Notes: generated by a model not told the origin, from the letters alone. 64,000 nucleotides of DNA from Patiriisocius sp047731265 (GCF_047731265.1 NZ_CP159835.1:1550001-1614000), one strand, 5' to 3'; counted from the first letter of the stretch, positions 26,682-36,251 are shown. Numbers and translations are program-made.

Positions 26682-27857
26682 CTAGGCAGAAATTATTTGT
26701 TGATACACATTACTAGTTTCAATGATTTGATGAATGTCTACATCATTAATTTCTTTCTTCTTATCGGCAAAAGTTAGAAAGCTAGCATAAATCTCATCTA
26801 ATTGAAGTTTGGTTAATTCGTAACCTATGTTTTTTGATCGATATGCTAAGGCGGCCCTACCACTTCTCGCGGTTAATACAATTGCAGAGTCTGTTACACC
26901 AACATCTTTAGGATTGATGATTTCGTATGTTTCGCGATTTTTAATAACACCATCTTGGTGAATTCCAGCGCTATGTGCAAAGGCATTTGCGCCAACGATT
27001 GCCTTGTTTGGTTGTGTGTAAATACCCATGCTATCAGACACTAATTGACTCATTCCGTAAAGCATTTCAGTTTTAATATTAGTGTCTAGATTTAAGTAAG
27101 GATGTTGTTTTAAAATCATTACCACCTCTTCTAAAGCCGTGTTTCCAGCTCGTTCACCAATCCCGTTAATAGTGCATTCAATTTGTCTAGCTCCATTTAT
27201 TACGCCCTCAATAGAGTTTGCAGTGGCCAACCCTAAATCATTATGGCAATGACAAGATAAAATTGCTTTTTCTATGCCTTTTACATTTTCTTTTAAATAT
27301 TTAATTTTTGCGCCATATTCGCTTGGCAAACAATATCCGGTAGTATCTGGAATATTTAGAACGGTTGCCCCGGCTTTTATGGCAGCTTCGCAAACTCTAG
27401 CTAAATATTCATTTTCTGTCCTTCCCGCATCTTCCGCATAAAACTCAACATCTTCGACAAATGACTTCGCATATCTTACAGCGTTGTAAGCGCGTTCTAT
27501 TATCGCGGCTCTGTTCGATTTAAATTTATGAATAATATGAGAGTCGGAGGTGCCGATTCCTGTGTGTATTCGAGGCTTTTTGGAATATTTTAATGCCTCT
27601 GCAGCAACTTTAATATCGTTCTCTACAGATCTGGTTAAACCACAAACGGTAGCGTTTTTTATTATTTTAGAAATTTCTTGGACAGACTTAAAGTCACCTG
27701 GGCTGGAGACGGGAAACCCTGCTTCGATAACATCCACTCCAAGATTATCCAGTTGTTCTGCGATAATAACCTTTTGCGCTGTGTTTAGTTTGCAGCCAGG
27801 AACTTGCTCACCATCGCGAAGTGTTGTATCAAAGATTTGAATATGGTTATTTGACAT
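26682..27857 (-). CDS. leuA: 2-isopropylmalate synthase, short form
   Basis: A 391-aa DRE-TIM metallolyase with FDTTLRDGEQVPG (the DRE motif and metal ligand Asp) and the HxH metal ligands in LSCHCHNDLGLATANS. It joins acetyl-CoA and 2-oxoisovalerate, the first step of leucine synthesis. The protein stops after the catalytic and linker regions and lacks the roughly 130-residue C-terminal dimerised regulatory domain that mediates leucine feedback in the 510-530 aa form. Homocitrate or citramalate synthase activity is an alternative, but the leuCDB neighbours argue for LeuA. Confidence 0.92.
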   Translation of the reverse strand: MSNNHIQIFDTTLRDGEQVPGCKLNTAQKVIIAEQLDNLGVDVIEAGFPVSSPGDFKSVQEISKIIKNATVCGLTRSVENDIKVAAEALKYSKKPRIHTGIGTSDSHIIHKFKSNRAAIIERAYNAVRYAKSFVEDVEFYAEDAGRTENEYLARVCEAAIKAGATVLNIPDTTGYCLPSEYGAKIKYLKENVKGIEKAILSCHCHNDLGLATANSIEGVINGARQIECTINGIGERAGNTALEEVVMILKQHPYLNLDTNIKTEMLYGMSQLVSDSMGIYTQPNKAIVGANAFAHSAGIHQDGVIKNRETYEIINPKDVGVTDSAIVLTARSGRAALAYRSKNIGYELTKLQLDEIYASFLTFADKKKEINDVDIHQIIETSNVYQQIISA

Positions 27858-28006
27858 TTATAAATTTTTAGTTTAGTATTGTCTAGTAAAAATATACCTT
27901 GAATTTATCTTGATAGATGACTTCTCTTTGATTTTACGACGTTCAAAGTCAAATACATATTATAAATAACTATAAATAAGTAGTTTAGATCTATTTTAAC
28001 GTGATG

Positions 28007-29548
28007 ATGAAAGCCCAGAAAGATAATTTATTTTCCCTCGTAAAGTCCTTGACTAAATCTGAAAAGAGGCAGTTTAAGTTGTATGTTGGTAGACTCGGAG
28101 TTAATTCTGATTCTAAGTTCTTGAAGCTTTTTAACTTATTTGATAAGGCAAAAGAGTATAATGAAGCTTCTATTTTAAAAAGCGGTATTGTTAAAAAGCA
28201 GCAAATTGCGAATGTAAAAGCACATTTATACAGGCAAATATTAATAAGTTTAAAATTAAATCCTTCTCACCAAGACGTGCGATTGCAAATTAGGGAACAG
28301 TTAGATTTTGCTTCCATTTTGTACCATAAAGGATTGTATAAACAAAGTTTAAAAATACTAGATAAGGCAAAAGACTTAGCAATTGCCAATGAAGAAAAAA
28401 ACATTGCCTTTGAGATTATTGAGTTTGAAAAAATTATTGAGGCACAGTACATAACAAGAAGCATAAGCACAAGAGCAGATGAGCTAGTAATCCAGGCAAA
28501 AGAGATAAGTGCTTTAAACGTTATTGCTAGTAAATTATCTAATTTGTCACTGCAACTCTATAGTATAATTTTAAAAACAGGATATGTTAAAAACGAAGAA
28601 GAAGGCCGTCTAGTAACCGAGTATTTTAACAAAAGACTACCAAAATTTGATATTAGAAAATTAGGTTTTAGAGAAAAACTATGGTTTTATCAAGCCCATT
28701 TATGGTATAGTTTTTTTCTACAAGACTTTTTAAATTGCTATAAGCATGCTTCAAAATGGGTGGACTTGTTTGATCAAAATCCAAACATGATATATTTAAA
28801 TCCAGTGTTTTTCTTGAAAGGAAATAACTATTTGCTAGAGTCTATTTACTTTATTAGAAATAAACCAAAATTTATTTTAAAGCTAACTGAATTTCAAACA
28901 ACTGTTAGCGATCCAAAATTTCCAAAAGGCGAAAATGTAGCAACCTTAGTGTTTCTCTACACAAATTTTCATAGTATAAACAAGTACTTTATCGATGGTA
29001 GTTTTACGGAAGGTTTAGCGCTCATTCCACAAATTGAAAAAGAGTTAATCCCGTTCTCTAATAAAATAGATGAGCACCATAAAATGGTGTTTTATTTCAA
29101 GTTTGCAAGCATGCATTTTGGAGCAGGAAATAATAAAGAATGTATTGCATATCTAGATAAAATTATTTCAAATAAAACACTTTCAATGCGAGAAGATTTG
29201 TTGTGTTTTTCGCGGGTATTAAATCTTATAGCGCATTATGAAGCTGGACTTGATTACCATATAGAGGCCCTGCTTCGCAGTACTTATAAATTTTTAATTA
29301 AAATGAATGATCTCCATGAGGTTCAACTGGAGATGATGAAATTTATACGGGGTTTACAGTATATATATCCTCACGAAATCAAGGATGCATTCAAGAAATT
29401 ACTGTTGACACTCAAGTCTTTTGAAGACCATCCATACGAGCGTCGGGCATTTTTATATCTAGACATAATCTCATGGCTAGAAAGTAAAATTGACAAAAAA
29501 CCTATCGCTCAAGTGATCAACGAGAAGTATTTAGAAAAATATACATAA
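28007..29548 (+). CDS. Conserved flavobacterial protein of unknown function, all-helical
   Basis: A 513-aa cytoplasmic protein without signal or membrane segment. It begins KAQKDNLFSLVKSLTKSEKR and continues with amphipathic helical repeats, for example LDKAKDLAIANEEKNIAFEI and YLDKIISNKTLSMREDLLCF, consistent with a TPR-like solenoid. I do not recognise a named family, although the N-terminus looks like one conserved across Bacteroidota. Three start codons in a row (GTG-ATG-ATG at 28001-28009) are possible; the last is used here. It is divergent from leuA with 149 bp between. Confidence 0.7.
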   Translation: MKAQKDNLFSLVKSLTKSEKRQFKLYVGRLGVNSDSKFLKLFNLFDKAKEYNEASILKSGIVKKQQIANVKAHLYRQILISLKLNPSHQDVRLQIREQLDFASILYHKGLYKQSLKILDKAKDLAIANEEKNIAFEIIEFEKIIEAQYITRSISTRADELVIQAKEISALNVIASKLSNLSLQLYSIILKTGYVKNEEEGRLVTEYFNKRLPKFDIRKLGFREKLWFYQAHLWYSFFLQDFLNCYKHASKWVDLFDQNPNMIYLNPVFFLKGNNYLLESIYFIRNKPKFILKLTEFQTTVSDPKFPKGENVATLVFLYTNFHSINKYFIDGSFTEGLALIPQIEKELIPFSNKIDEHHKMVFYFKFASMHFGAGNNKECIAYLDKIISNKTLSMREDLLCFSRVLNLIAHYEAGLDYHIEALLRSTYKFLIKMNDLHEVQLEMMKFIRGLQYIYPHEIKDAFKKLLLTLKSFEDHPYERRAFLYLDIISWLESKIDKKPIAQVINEKYLEKYT

Positions 29549-29809
29549 TTATAGAAATATGTAAAACGGCCGCTCCCTTTTTTTGATAAGTATACCACAA
29601 ACAAGACTGCTGTCGCAAGAAATTTGTAGCGTACTATTTATTTATTAATAATGGCAAACTTTAAGTATTCCAGCGAGATAGATTGTTTTGAACAACAGAC
29701 ATTGTCTTTTTTTTAAACGAGGTTTATAAGCACGGTTTTTTATTTCTGAAATATTCAATTCATACTGCCGCTAGCATATAATGAATTATTCCCTTCGTAT
29801 ATTTGTAAT
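29549..29809. other. Intergenic region before ruvB, no gene seen
   Basis: 261 bp, A/T-rich, with several T runs (29578-29584, 29708-29715). I see no credible small gene or structured RNA apart from the ruvB promoter element at its right end. Confidence 0.4.
29798..29805 (+). promoter_or_regulatory. -7 element abutting the ruvB start codon
   Basis: TATATTTG is a perfect TAnnTTTG match ending 4 bp before the ruvB ATG at 29810. If used, transcription would begin at or next to the ATG, giving a leaderless mRNA. Confidence 0.45.
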
Positions 29810-30832
29810 ATGAACGAACACCTAGATCCAACCGAAGAACATTTAACCCCGCAAGATGTAGAAGTTGAAAAGCAACTTAGGCCACTCTCTTTTGATGATT
29901 TTACAGGTCAGGATCAAGCCTTAGAAAATTTGCAAATTTTTGTTCAAGCGGCAAATCAGAGAGGTGAAGCCTTAGACCATACTTTATTTCACGGGCCTCC
30001 GGGTCTAGGAAAAACAACCCTAGCGCACATTCTTGCTAATGAGCTAAATGTTGGGATAAAAGTAACTTCGGGACCTGTACTAGATAAGCCCGGAGATCTT
30101 GCCGGATTACTTACCAATCTCGAAGAAAGGGATGTATTGTTCATAGATGAAATTCATAGACTCAGTCCTATTGTTGAAGAATACTTATACTCAGCAATGG
30201 AAGATTATAAAATAGATATTATGATTGAGTCTGGTCCAAATGCACGTACCGTTCAAATTCATTTATCGCCTTTTACATTGGTGGGAGCAACTACAAGATC
30301 CGGGCTATTAACGGCTCCTATGCGAGCTCGTTTTGGGATTGCATCAAGACTTCAATATTATACAACTGAGTTATTAACTACCATTGTTCAGCGAAGTTCG
30401 ATTATTTTGGGAGTGCCAATTACTATGGAAGCTGCAATAGAAATTGCTGGACGAAGCAGAGGAACCCCCAGAATTGCCAATGCATTGTTGCGCAGAGTTC
30501 GTGATTTTGCGCAAATAAAAGGAGATGGAAATATAGATATTGAAATGGCTAAGTATTCACTCAAAGCATTAAATGTTGATGCACACGGTCTGGATGAAAT
30601 GGATAATAAAATCCTCACCACAATTATCGATAAATTTAAAGGAGGTCCTGTAGGTATTTCGACTATTGCCACAGCAGTTTCTGAAAGTCCCGAAACTATT
30701 GAGGAGGTTTATGAGCCTTTTTTGATTCAGCAAGGTTTTATTATGAGAACTCCACGCGGAAGAGAAGTTACAGAGGCGGCATATAAACATTTAGGAAAAA
30801 TTAAAAGTCCAACCCAAGGTGGATTATTTTAA
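29810..30832 (+). CDS. ruvB: Holliday junction branch migration ATPase RuvB
   Basis: A 340-aa AAA+ ATPase: Walker A GPPGLGKTT (residues 62-70), Walker B LFIDEIHR (about 110-117), sensor GATTRSGLL and arginine-finger region APMRARFG, and a C-terminal winged helix with TPRGREVTEAAY. RuvB hexamers drive branch migration with RuvA, whose gene lies 5.9 kb downstream. The P450 gene starts 2 bp after the stop. Confidence 0.96.
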   Translation: MNEHLDPTEEHLTPQDVEVEKQLRPLSFDDFTGQDQALENLQIFVQAANQRGEALDHTLFHGPPGLGKTTLAHILANELNVGIKVTSGPVLDKPGDLAGLLTNLEERDVLFIDEIHRLSPIVEEYLYSAMEDYKIDIMIESGPNARTVQIHLSPFTLVGATTRSGLLTAPMRARFGIASRLQYYTTELLTTIVQRSSIILGVPITMEAAIEIAGRSRGTPRIANALLRRVRDFAQIKGDGNIDIEMAKYSLKALNVDAHGLDEMDNKILTTIIDKFKGGPVGISTIATAVSESPETIEEVYEPFLIQQGFIMRTPRGREVTEAAYKHLGKIKSPTQGGLF

Positions 30833-30834
30833 AT

Positions 30835-32175
30835 ATGACAAAAAGCACATCAAAAATTCCGGAAGTTTCATTACTGAAATTTTTAAAACATTCAATTGAT
30901 ATATTAAAGAATCCACTACCTTTTCACAGCACAAATTTTGAAGAAAAAGGAGATACGTTTCGGTTAAATATCGGTTTTAAAGAATCTGTTGTTTTTAGTC
31001 GTGATGCTGGATTTCTTCAATATGCACTTCAAAAAAACCAACGCAACTATACAAAATCGCCCATCCAAACAGTGGATGTTGCAAAATATATAGGCAAAGG
31101 TCTCCTTACATCAGAGGGAGAATTATGGCAACGGCAGCGCAAGCTAATCCAGCCAGCGTTTCATAAAAAACAGTTGGCATTATTGATGAATAAAATTCAA
31201 GATGCTATTACTTCTGAAATATTAAAGATCAAAACTGGAGTGCCGTTTGATGTTTTTCCACTCTTTAATGATCTTGCTTTTCAGACGGTAGCCAAGGCAC
31301 TTTTTAGCGGTGCCATTACAAATGAACAGGTAACCGAGCTGCAAGATATTACTGAAAATGGACAAAAAATGCTAGTTCGTGAATTACGACAGCCATACCT
31401 TAATTGGTATTTTAAATTGAGCGGGAAAATTGAAGCAGCAGTAGATAGGTCAAAAGAAGGTCGCGAAATTGTACGCGAGTTAATCAATGACCGTCGCAAC
31501 AGTTCAATAAAAGAAGATGATTTGTTGGATATGTTACTGGATGCCAGATACGAAGATGGCGAGGCCATGGAAGATGAGCAATTAATAGACGAAATATTAA
31601 TACTCTTTACTGCAGGCCACGAAACAACTTCGAACGCGCTATCTTTTACAACCCAGCTCATTGCCAAACATCCTAAAGTCCAAGAAAAAATTAGTGCTGA
31701 AATTAATACAGCAAAAGAACTGGCTAATGGCGATCAAATGACATTTTTAAAAGAAACGCCTTATACAAAAAATGTAATAGAAGAAGCCATGCGAATTTAC
31801 CCGCCAGCTTACTTTATAGACCGAATAAATTTTCAGGATGATGAATTTAATGAAATGGTCATTCCAAAAGGTACCAACCTATTATTTTCGGTAATTGAAA
31901 TTCAAAATGACGAACGGTTTTGGAAACAGCCTGATATGTTTGACCCAACGAGATTTTCAAGAATGCAAGCAAAGGATTATTCGGGTTATTATTTCCCCTT
32001 TGGCGCAGGACCAAGAATGTGTATTGGGAATAACTTCGCGATGTATGAAATGGTCTTGGCAATTGCAACCTTGCTTGAGAATTTCAATATAAAACAAAAA
32101 ACAACGCCCATAGAAATTACACCATTAATAACGTTGAAACCTAAGAATGCTTTTTTGGAGTTTGAGAGAAAATAA
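30835..32175 (+). CDS. Cytochrome P450
   Basis: A 446-aa soluble P450 with all signatures: I-helix AGHETTSNAL (oxygen-activating Thr), K-helix EEAMRIYPP (ExxR), meander DPTRF and heme loop FGAGPRMCIG with thiolate ligand Cys396. No membrane anchor is visible, as in bacterial class I enzymes. No ferredoxin or reductase gene lies nearby, so electrons must come from elsewhere. It follows ruvB by 2 bp and may be cotranscribed; its substrate cannot be inferred, though the general form resembles fatty-acid or terpenoid hydroxylases. Confidence 0.93.
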   Translation: MTKSTSKIPEVSLLKFLKHSIDILKNPLPFHSTNFEEKGDTFRLNIGFKESVVFSRDAGFLQYALQKNQRNYTKSPIQTVDVAKYIGKGLLTSEGELWQRQRKLIQPAFHKKQLALLMNKIQDAITSEILKIKTGVPFDVFPLFNDLAFQTVAKALFSGAITNEQVTELQDITENGQKMLVRELRQPYLNWYFKLSGKIEAAVDRSKEGREIVRELINDRRNSSIKEDDLLDMLLDARYEDGEAMEDEQLIDEILILFTAGHETTSNALSFTTQLIAKHPKVQEKISAEINTAKELANGDQMTFLKETPYTKNVIEEAMRIYPPAYFIDRINFQDDEFNEMVIPKGTNLLFSVIEIQNDERFWKQPDMFDPTRFSRMQAKDYSGYYFPFGAGPRMCIGNNFAMYEMVLAIATLLENFNIKQKTTPIEITPLITLKPKNAFLEFERK

Positions 32176-32256
32176 GTTTGACTTGAACCGAATCGCGTTT
32201 TTAATTGCATATATAAACATCCACACCCAACCAATCCTTCAAAGGGGAGGAGTGAA

Positions 32257-33228
32257 ATGTCTCCTTTAATGGAGAATTTAGGTGGATGTTCTCAAGAATT
32301 GAAAAACAAAACTAAAAATACCACCCTAATAAAAACTGAAGCTGCCCGCCTCGGCTTCCTGTCTTGTGGTATTAGCAAAGCAGGCTTTCTCGAAGAAGAA
32401 GCGCCAAGATTAGAAGCTTGGCTTAACAAAAATATGCACGGAGAAATGGCCTATATGGAAAACCATTTTGACAAACGCTTGGATCCAACCAAATTGGTTG
32501 AAGGCTCCAAAAGTGTGATTTCCCTATTGCTAAATTATTACCCTGAAGAACAACAACGAGAGGATAGTTTCAAAATTTCGAAATACGCCTTCGGGACAGA
32601 TTATCATTTTGTAATCAAAGAAAAACTCAGAGGATTACTCCACTTTATTCAAGAAGAAATTGGCGATGTTCATGGCCGGGCGTTTGTGGATTCAGCTCCC
32701 GTTTTGGACAAAGCTTGGGCAGCAAAAAGTGGTTTAGGATGGATTGGGAAACACAGTAACCTATTGACCCAAAAGGTGGGGTCTTTTTATTTTATTGCAG
32801 AGCTCATTGTTGATTTAGATCTAGACTATGATCATCCTGTAACAGATCACTGTGGCAGCTGCACAGCCTGCATAGACGCTTGCCCTACTCAAGCCATCGT
32901 TAATCCTTACATAGTGGATGGTAGCAAATGTATAAGCTATGCTACGATAGAGTTAAAAAACAGCATCCCAGCCTCTTTTAGCAACCATATGGAAGACTGG
33001 ATGTTTGGTTGTGACGTGTGTCAAGATGTTTGCCCTTGGAATCGTTTTAGCAAATCTCACAAAGAACCACTCTTTAATCCACATCCAGAATTACTTTCAA
33101 AATCTAAGAAGGAATGGGAAGAAATTACCAAAGAAGTCTTCAACGAAATTTTCAAGAAAAGCCCAGTAAAGCGAACCAAATATGAAGGGTTAAAGAGAAA
33201 TATTGATTTTTTAAGTCGCGAAGAATAA
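32257..33228 (+). CDS. queG: Epoxyqueuosine reductase
   Basis: A 323-aa protein with the cobalamin-dependent reductase N-terminal part (GISKAGFLEEEAPRLEAWL, HGEMAYMENHFDKRLDP, DSAPVLDKAWA) and two [4Fe-4S] motifs, CGSCTACIDACP and CDVCQDVCPW. It converts epoxyqueuosine to queuosine, the last step of wobble-base modification in tRNAs for Tyr, His, Asp and Asn. The start is uncertain: ATG at 32257 or 32269, or TTG at 32299. The first 15 residues are encoded by a repeat-like sequence around 32236-32290. Confidence 0.93.
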   Translation: MSPLMENLGGCSQELKNKTKNTTLIKTEAARLGFLSCGISKAGFLEEEAPRLEAWLNKNMHGEMAYMENHFDKRLDPTKLVEGSKSVISLLLNYYPEEQQREDSFKISKYAFGTDYHFVIKEKLRGLLHFIQEEIGDVHGRAFVDSAPVLDKAWAAKSGLGWIGKHSNLLTQKVGSFYFIAELIVDLDLDYDHPVTDHCGSCTACIDACPTQAIVNPYIVDGSKCISYATIELKNSIPASFSNHMEDWMFGCDVCQDVCPWNRFSKSHKEPLFNPHPELLSKSKKEWEEITKEVFNEIFKKSPVKRTKYEGLKRNIDFLSREE

Positions 33229-33262
33229 TTTTTAAATAACGTGTTAGTCTTTTAAAATTTAA

Positions 33263-33766
33263 AATCGTGACAAATCCCAAAGAGTAGCTGACGTAGTTAC
33301 AATTATTTTCAACCTTTCATTAATAACAACTTCTTGTATTGGAGAGGATTACGCTACACTCATTGCGGAAATGATCGACCCGGTCGGTGTTAATGGGATA
33401 GGAGATTTTACGGAAACAACAGAGGGTAACGTATTTGTAGCAACAGATATTTCTGCACTTGATTCGTCTTCAGAAAATGAATTTACTGTTTTAGCTAACG
33501 ATTCTGCTAATTACTCACTTGCCTTGTCAATTCGGCTTGATGTGGTAGAACGATCTTATCCATTTAGTGATTTGATATAATGTGTTTTTATTAATGAAAC
33601 TTTAGGGACTAAGGTTGCAGGACACGAATCAGGAAAATTAAAAATAACTAGGAATGATCCTGCTGCAACTGTTTTAATAGGTAGTTTCCAATTAACGACA
33701 AAGCTAAGTACACCAATCGTGGCTGTTGTTATCATTACAAACGGTTCTTTTAATTTTAATTATTAG
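33263..33766 (+). pseudogene. Decayed lipoprotein gene (DUF6252-like)
   Basis: One frame reads a lipoprotein signal remnant (FNLSLITTSC, about 33308-33337) and then a beta-rich sequence to TAA at 33578-33580. The same frame continues past that stop through CVFINETLGTKVAGHESGKL and ends TNGSFNFNY at 33766. The two halves together look like one secreted beta-sheet lipoprotein of the kind common in flavobacteria. There is no start codon ahead of the signal and one in-frame stop, so it is probably inactive. The 69-codon open frame at 33371-33580 is only the middle part. Confidence 0.6.
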
Positions 33767-33870
33767 CCAAATATCTTTTCAGCTTGAAGGAAGGACCTCT
33801 TTTTATAAAGTAGGTGTTTTTTTATTTTTGCTTGTGAAAAATTTAAGAGGTACCCAACTTCAAAATTAAG

Positions 33871-33878
33871 TACCTTTG
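33871..33878 (+). promoter_or_regulatory. Putative -7 element of maeB
   Basis: TACCTTTG matches TAnnTTTG and lies 29 bp before the maeB ATG. No TTG is present at the expected -33 position. Confidence 0.45.
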
Positions 33879-33907
33879 TTAGTAAAGTTTACTAATTATC
33901 CTCACCT

Positions 33908-36187
33908 ATGAGCAAACAATCAAAACGTCGTGAAGCATTGCTATATCACGCAAAACCGAAACCTGGTAAAATCGAGGTTGTTCCTACAAAGAAATATGCA
34001 ACACAACGGGATTTATCACTGGCATATTCTCCAGGAGTTGCAGAGCCTTGTTTAGAAATCGTAAAAAATATAGAGAACGTTTATAAATATACCTCAAAAG
34101 GAAACCTCGTCGCCGTAATAAGCAATGGTACGGCTGTTCTTGGACTAGGAAATATAGGGCCTGAAGCATCAAAGCCTGTGATGGAAGGTAAAGGACTCCT
34201 CTTTAAAATTTTTGCAGATATTGATGTTTTTGATATTGAAGTAGGAACTGAAGATGTAGACGCTTTTATTGAAACCGTTAAAAATATAGCGCCAACTTTT
34301 GGTGGAATTAATCTCGAAGACATCAAAGCACCCGAAGCTTTTGAGATTGAACGTCGCCTAAAAGAGGAGTTAAATATTCCTGTTATGCATGATGATCAGC
34401 ACGGTACGGCGATTATTTCTGCTGCGGCATTATTGAATGCTTTGGAGATAACAAAAAAGAAAATAGACAAAGTAAAAATAGTTATTAGTGGTGCAGGAGC
34501 GGCTGCAGTTTCGTGCACCCGATTGTACAAAGCGTTTGGAGCAAAAGATGCCAATATTGTAATGTTAGATAGTAAAGGAGTCATTCGAAAAGACAGAGAC
34601 AACCTTACTAAGGAGAAAGCTGAGTTTGCAACGGTAAGAAAAATAGACTCCTTAGAGGAAGCAATGAAAAATGCGGATGTATTTGTGGGACTTTCTATTG
34701 CAAATATCGTAACTCCAAAAATGTTGGAGTCTATGGCAAAACGTCCTATTGTTTTTGCGATGGCAAACCCAGATCCAGAAATTGAATATGAACTTGCCGT
34801 TAAGACCCGTGATGATATTATTATGGCAACCGGCCGCAGTGATCATCCTAACCAAGTAAACAATGTACTTGGATTCCCGTTTATATTCAGAGGAGCACTG
34901 GATGTTCGTTCTACAAAGATTAACGAAGCTATGAAGATGGCAGCGGTCAAAGCACTGGCAGATTTAGCTAAAGAGCCTGTGCCAGAGCAAGTAAATATTG
35001 CTTATGGCGAAACAAAATTAGTTTTTGGCACTGATTACATCATCCCTAAACCATTTGATCCGAGACTTATTTCTACCGTGCCACCTGCAGTTGCAAAAGC
35101 AGCTATGGATAGTGGAGTTGCAACAGAACCTATTCAAGACTGGCAAAAATATATTGAAGAGCTTAACGAGCGTATGGGTAGTGATAATAAAATAATCCGC
35201 TTGCTTACAAGCCGTGCAAAGCGAAACCCAAAGAGAATCGTCTTTGCTGAGGCAGATCATCTGAATGTTTTAAAAGCTGCTCAAATTGTACATGAAGAAG
35301 GTATTGGGACTCCAATTTTGTTAGGAAGAAAAGAGGTTATCGAAGAATTGATGCAGCAAATAGAGTTTGATGAGGAATTAGAAATTATAGATCCAAAGAG
35401 CGACGACCAGGCACCTACGTTAAGAAAATATGCACAAAAACATTTTGAAAACAGGAAACGCAGTGGTGTGACACTTTTTGATGCAGAAAAATTAATGAGG
35501 GAGCGTAATTATTTTGCTTCAATGATGGTGAATGAAGGAGATGCAGATGCAATGATTTCTGGATATTCACGAGCATATCCTAGTGTAGTAAGGCCAGTTC
35601 TAGAGACGATTGGGAGATTTGACGGGGTTAATAAAGTAGCAACAACAAACTTAATGCTCACTAAAAGAGGGCCTTTATTTATTAGTGATACCTCCATTAA
35701 CATAGATCCTACTGCAAAAGAACTTGCTAAGATTGCGCAAATGACCAACTATACTATGAAAATGTTTGGTTTAACACCTGTAATTGCCATGATTAGTTAT
35801 GCCAATTTTGGTTCTTCCAAAGATCCTCACGCAACAAAAGTAAGAGAGGCGGTGGCGTATCTTCATAGAACAAATCCAGATATGCATATTGACGGCGAAT
35901 TACAAACAGATTTTGCGCTTAATGCTGAAATGCTTCAAAGTAAATTTCCATTTTCTAAGCTTGCGGGAAAAAAGGTAAATGCCTTAATTTTCCCTAATTT
36001 GGATTCAGCAAACAGCACCTATAAATTATTGAAAGAATTAAACGAAACAGAATCTATTGGTCCAATAATGTTAGGGATGCGCAAAGCTGTCCATATTATG
36101 CAGTTGGGAGCAAGTGTTGAAGAAATAGTGAATATGGCCGCCGTCGCTGTTGTAGATGCGCAACAAAAGGAAAAACGAGAGAAGTAG
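33908..36187 (+). CDS. maeB: NADP-dependent malic enzyme with C-terminal phosphotransacetylase-like domain
   Basis: A 759-aa two-domain protein. Residues 1-430 form the malic enzyme: LAYSPGVAEPC, GLGNIGP, MHDDQHGTAIISAAALLNAL and ISGAGAAAVSC (nucleotide-binding loop). Residues 430-759 match the phosphate acetyltransferase fold (RIVFAEADHLNVLKAA, DGELQTDFALN, FPNLDSANSTYKLL) that in MaeB proteins is regulatory, responding to acetyl-CoA, rather than catalytic. It decarboxylates malate to pyruvate and provides NADPH. Confidence 0.95.
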   Translation: MSKQSKRREALLYHAKPKPGKIEVVPTKKYATQRDLSLAYSPGVAEPCLEIVKNIENVYKYTSKGNLVAVISNGTAVLGLGNIGPEASKPVMEGKGLLFKIFADIDVFDIEVGTEDVDAFIETVKNIAPTFGGINLEDIKAPEAFEIERRLKEELNIPVMHDDQHGTAIISAAALLNALEITKKKIDKVKIVISGAGAAAVSCTRLYKAFGAKDANIVMLDSKGVIRKDRDNLTKEKAEFATVRKIDSLEEAMKNADVFVGLSIANIVTPKMLESMAKRPIVFAMANPDPEIEYELAVKTRDDIIMATGRSDHPNQVNNVLGFPFIFRGALDVRSTKINEAMKMAAVKALADLAKEPVPEQVNIAYGETKLVFGTDYIIPKPFDPRLISTVPPAVAKAAMDSGVATEPIQDWQKYIEELNERMGSDNKIIRLLTSRAKRNPKRIVFAEADHLNVLKAAQIVHEEGIGTPILLGRKEVIEELMQQIEFDEELEIIDPKSDDQAPTLRKYAQKHFENRKRSGVTLFDAEKLMRERNYFASMMVNEGDADAMISGYSRAYPSVVRPVLETIGRFDGVNKVATTNLMLTKRGPLFISDTSINIDPTAKELAKIAQMTNYTMKMFGLTPVIAMISYANFGSSKDPHATKVREAVAYLHRTNPDMHIDGELQTDFALNAEMLQSKFPFSKLAGKKVNALIFPNLDSANSTYKLLKELNETESIGPIMLGMRKAVHIMQLGASVEEIVNMAAVAVVDAQQKEKREK

Positions 36188-36210
36188 TAGGCAGTGGTGT
36201 TTATAATGTG

Positions 36211-36251
36211 CGGTTGATCTAAAAAATTTTAACAATTTTTTAGATCAACCG
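36211..36251. terminator. 18-bp perfect inverted repeat, bidirectional terminator
   Basis: CGGTTGATCTAAAAAATT pairs exactly with the sequence at 36234-36251 around a TTAAC loop. A and T runs on the two sides can serve as U tracts for both strands. It lies 24 bp after maeB and ends 1 bp before the stop of the convergent small ORF. Confidence 0.7.

Noticed and set aside
29651..29716. 21-codon frame starting MANFKYSSEI before ruvB
   Set aside because: Too short, no conserved feature, and ends in a T run.
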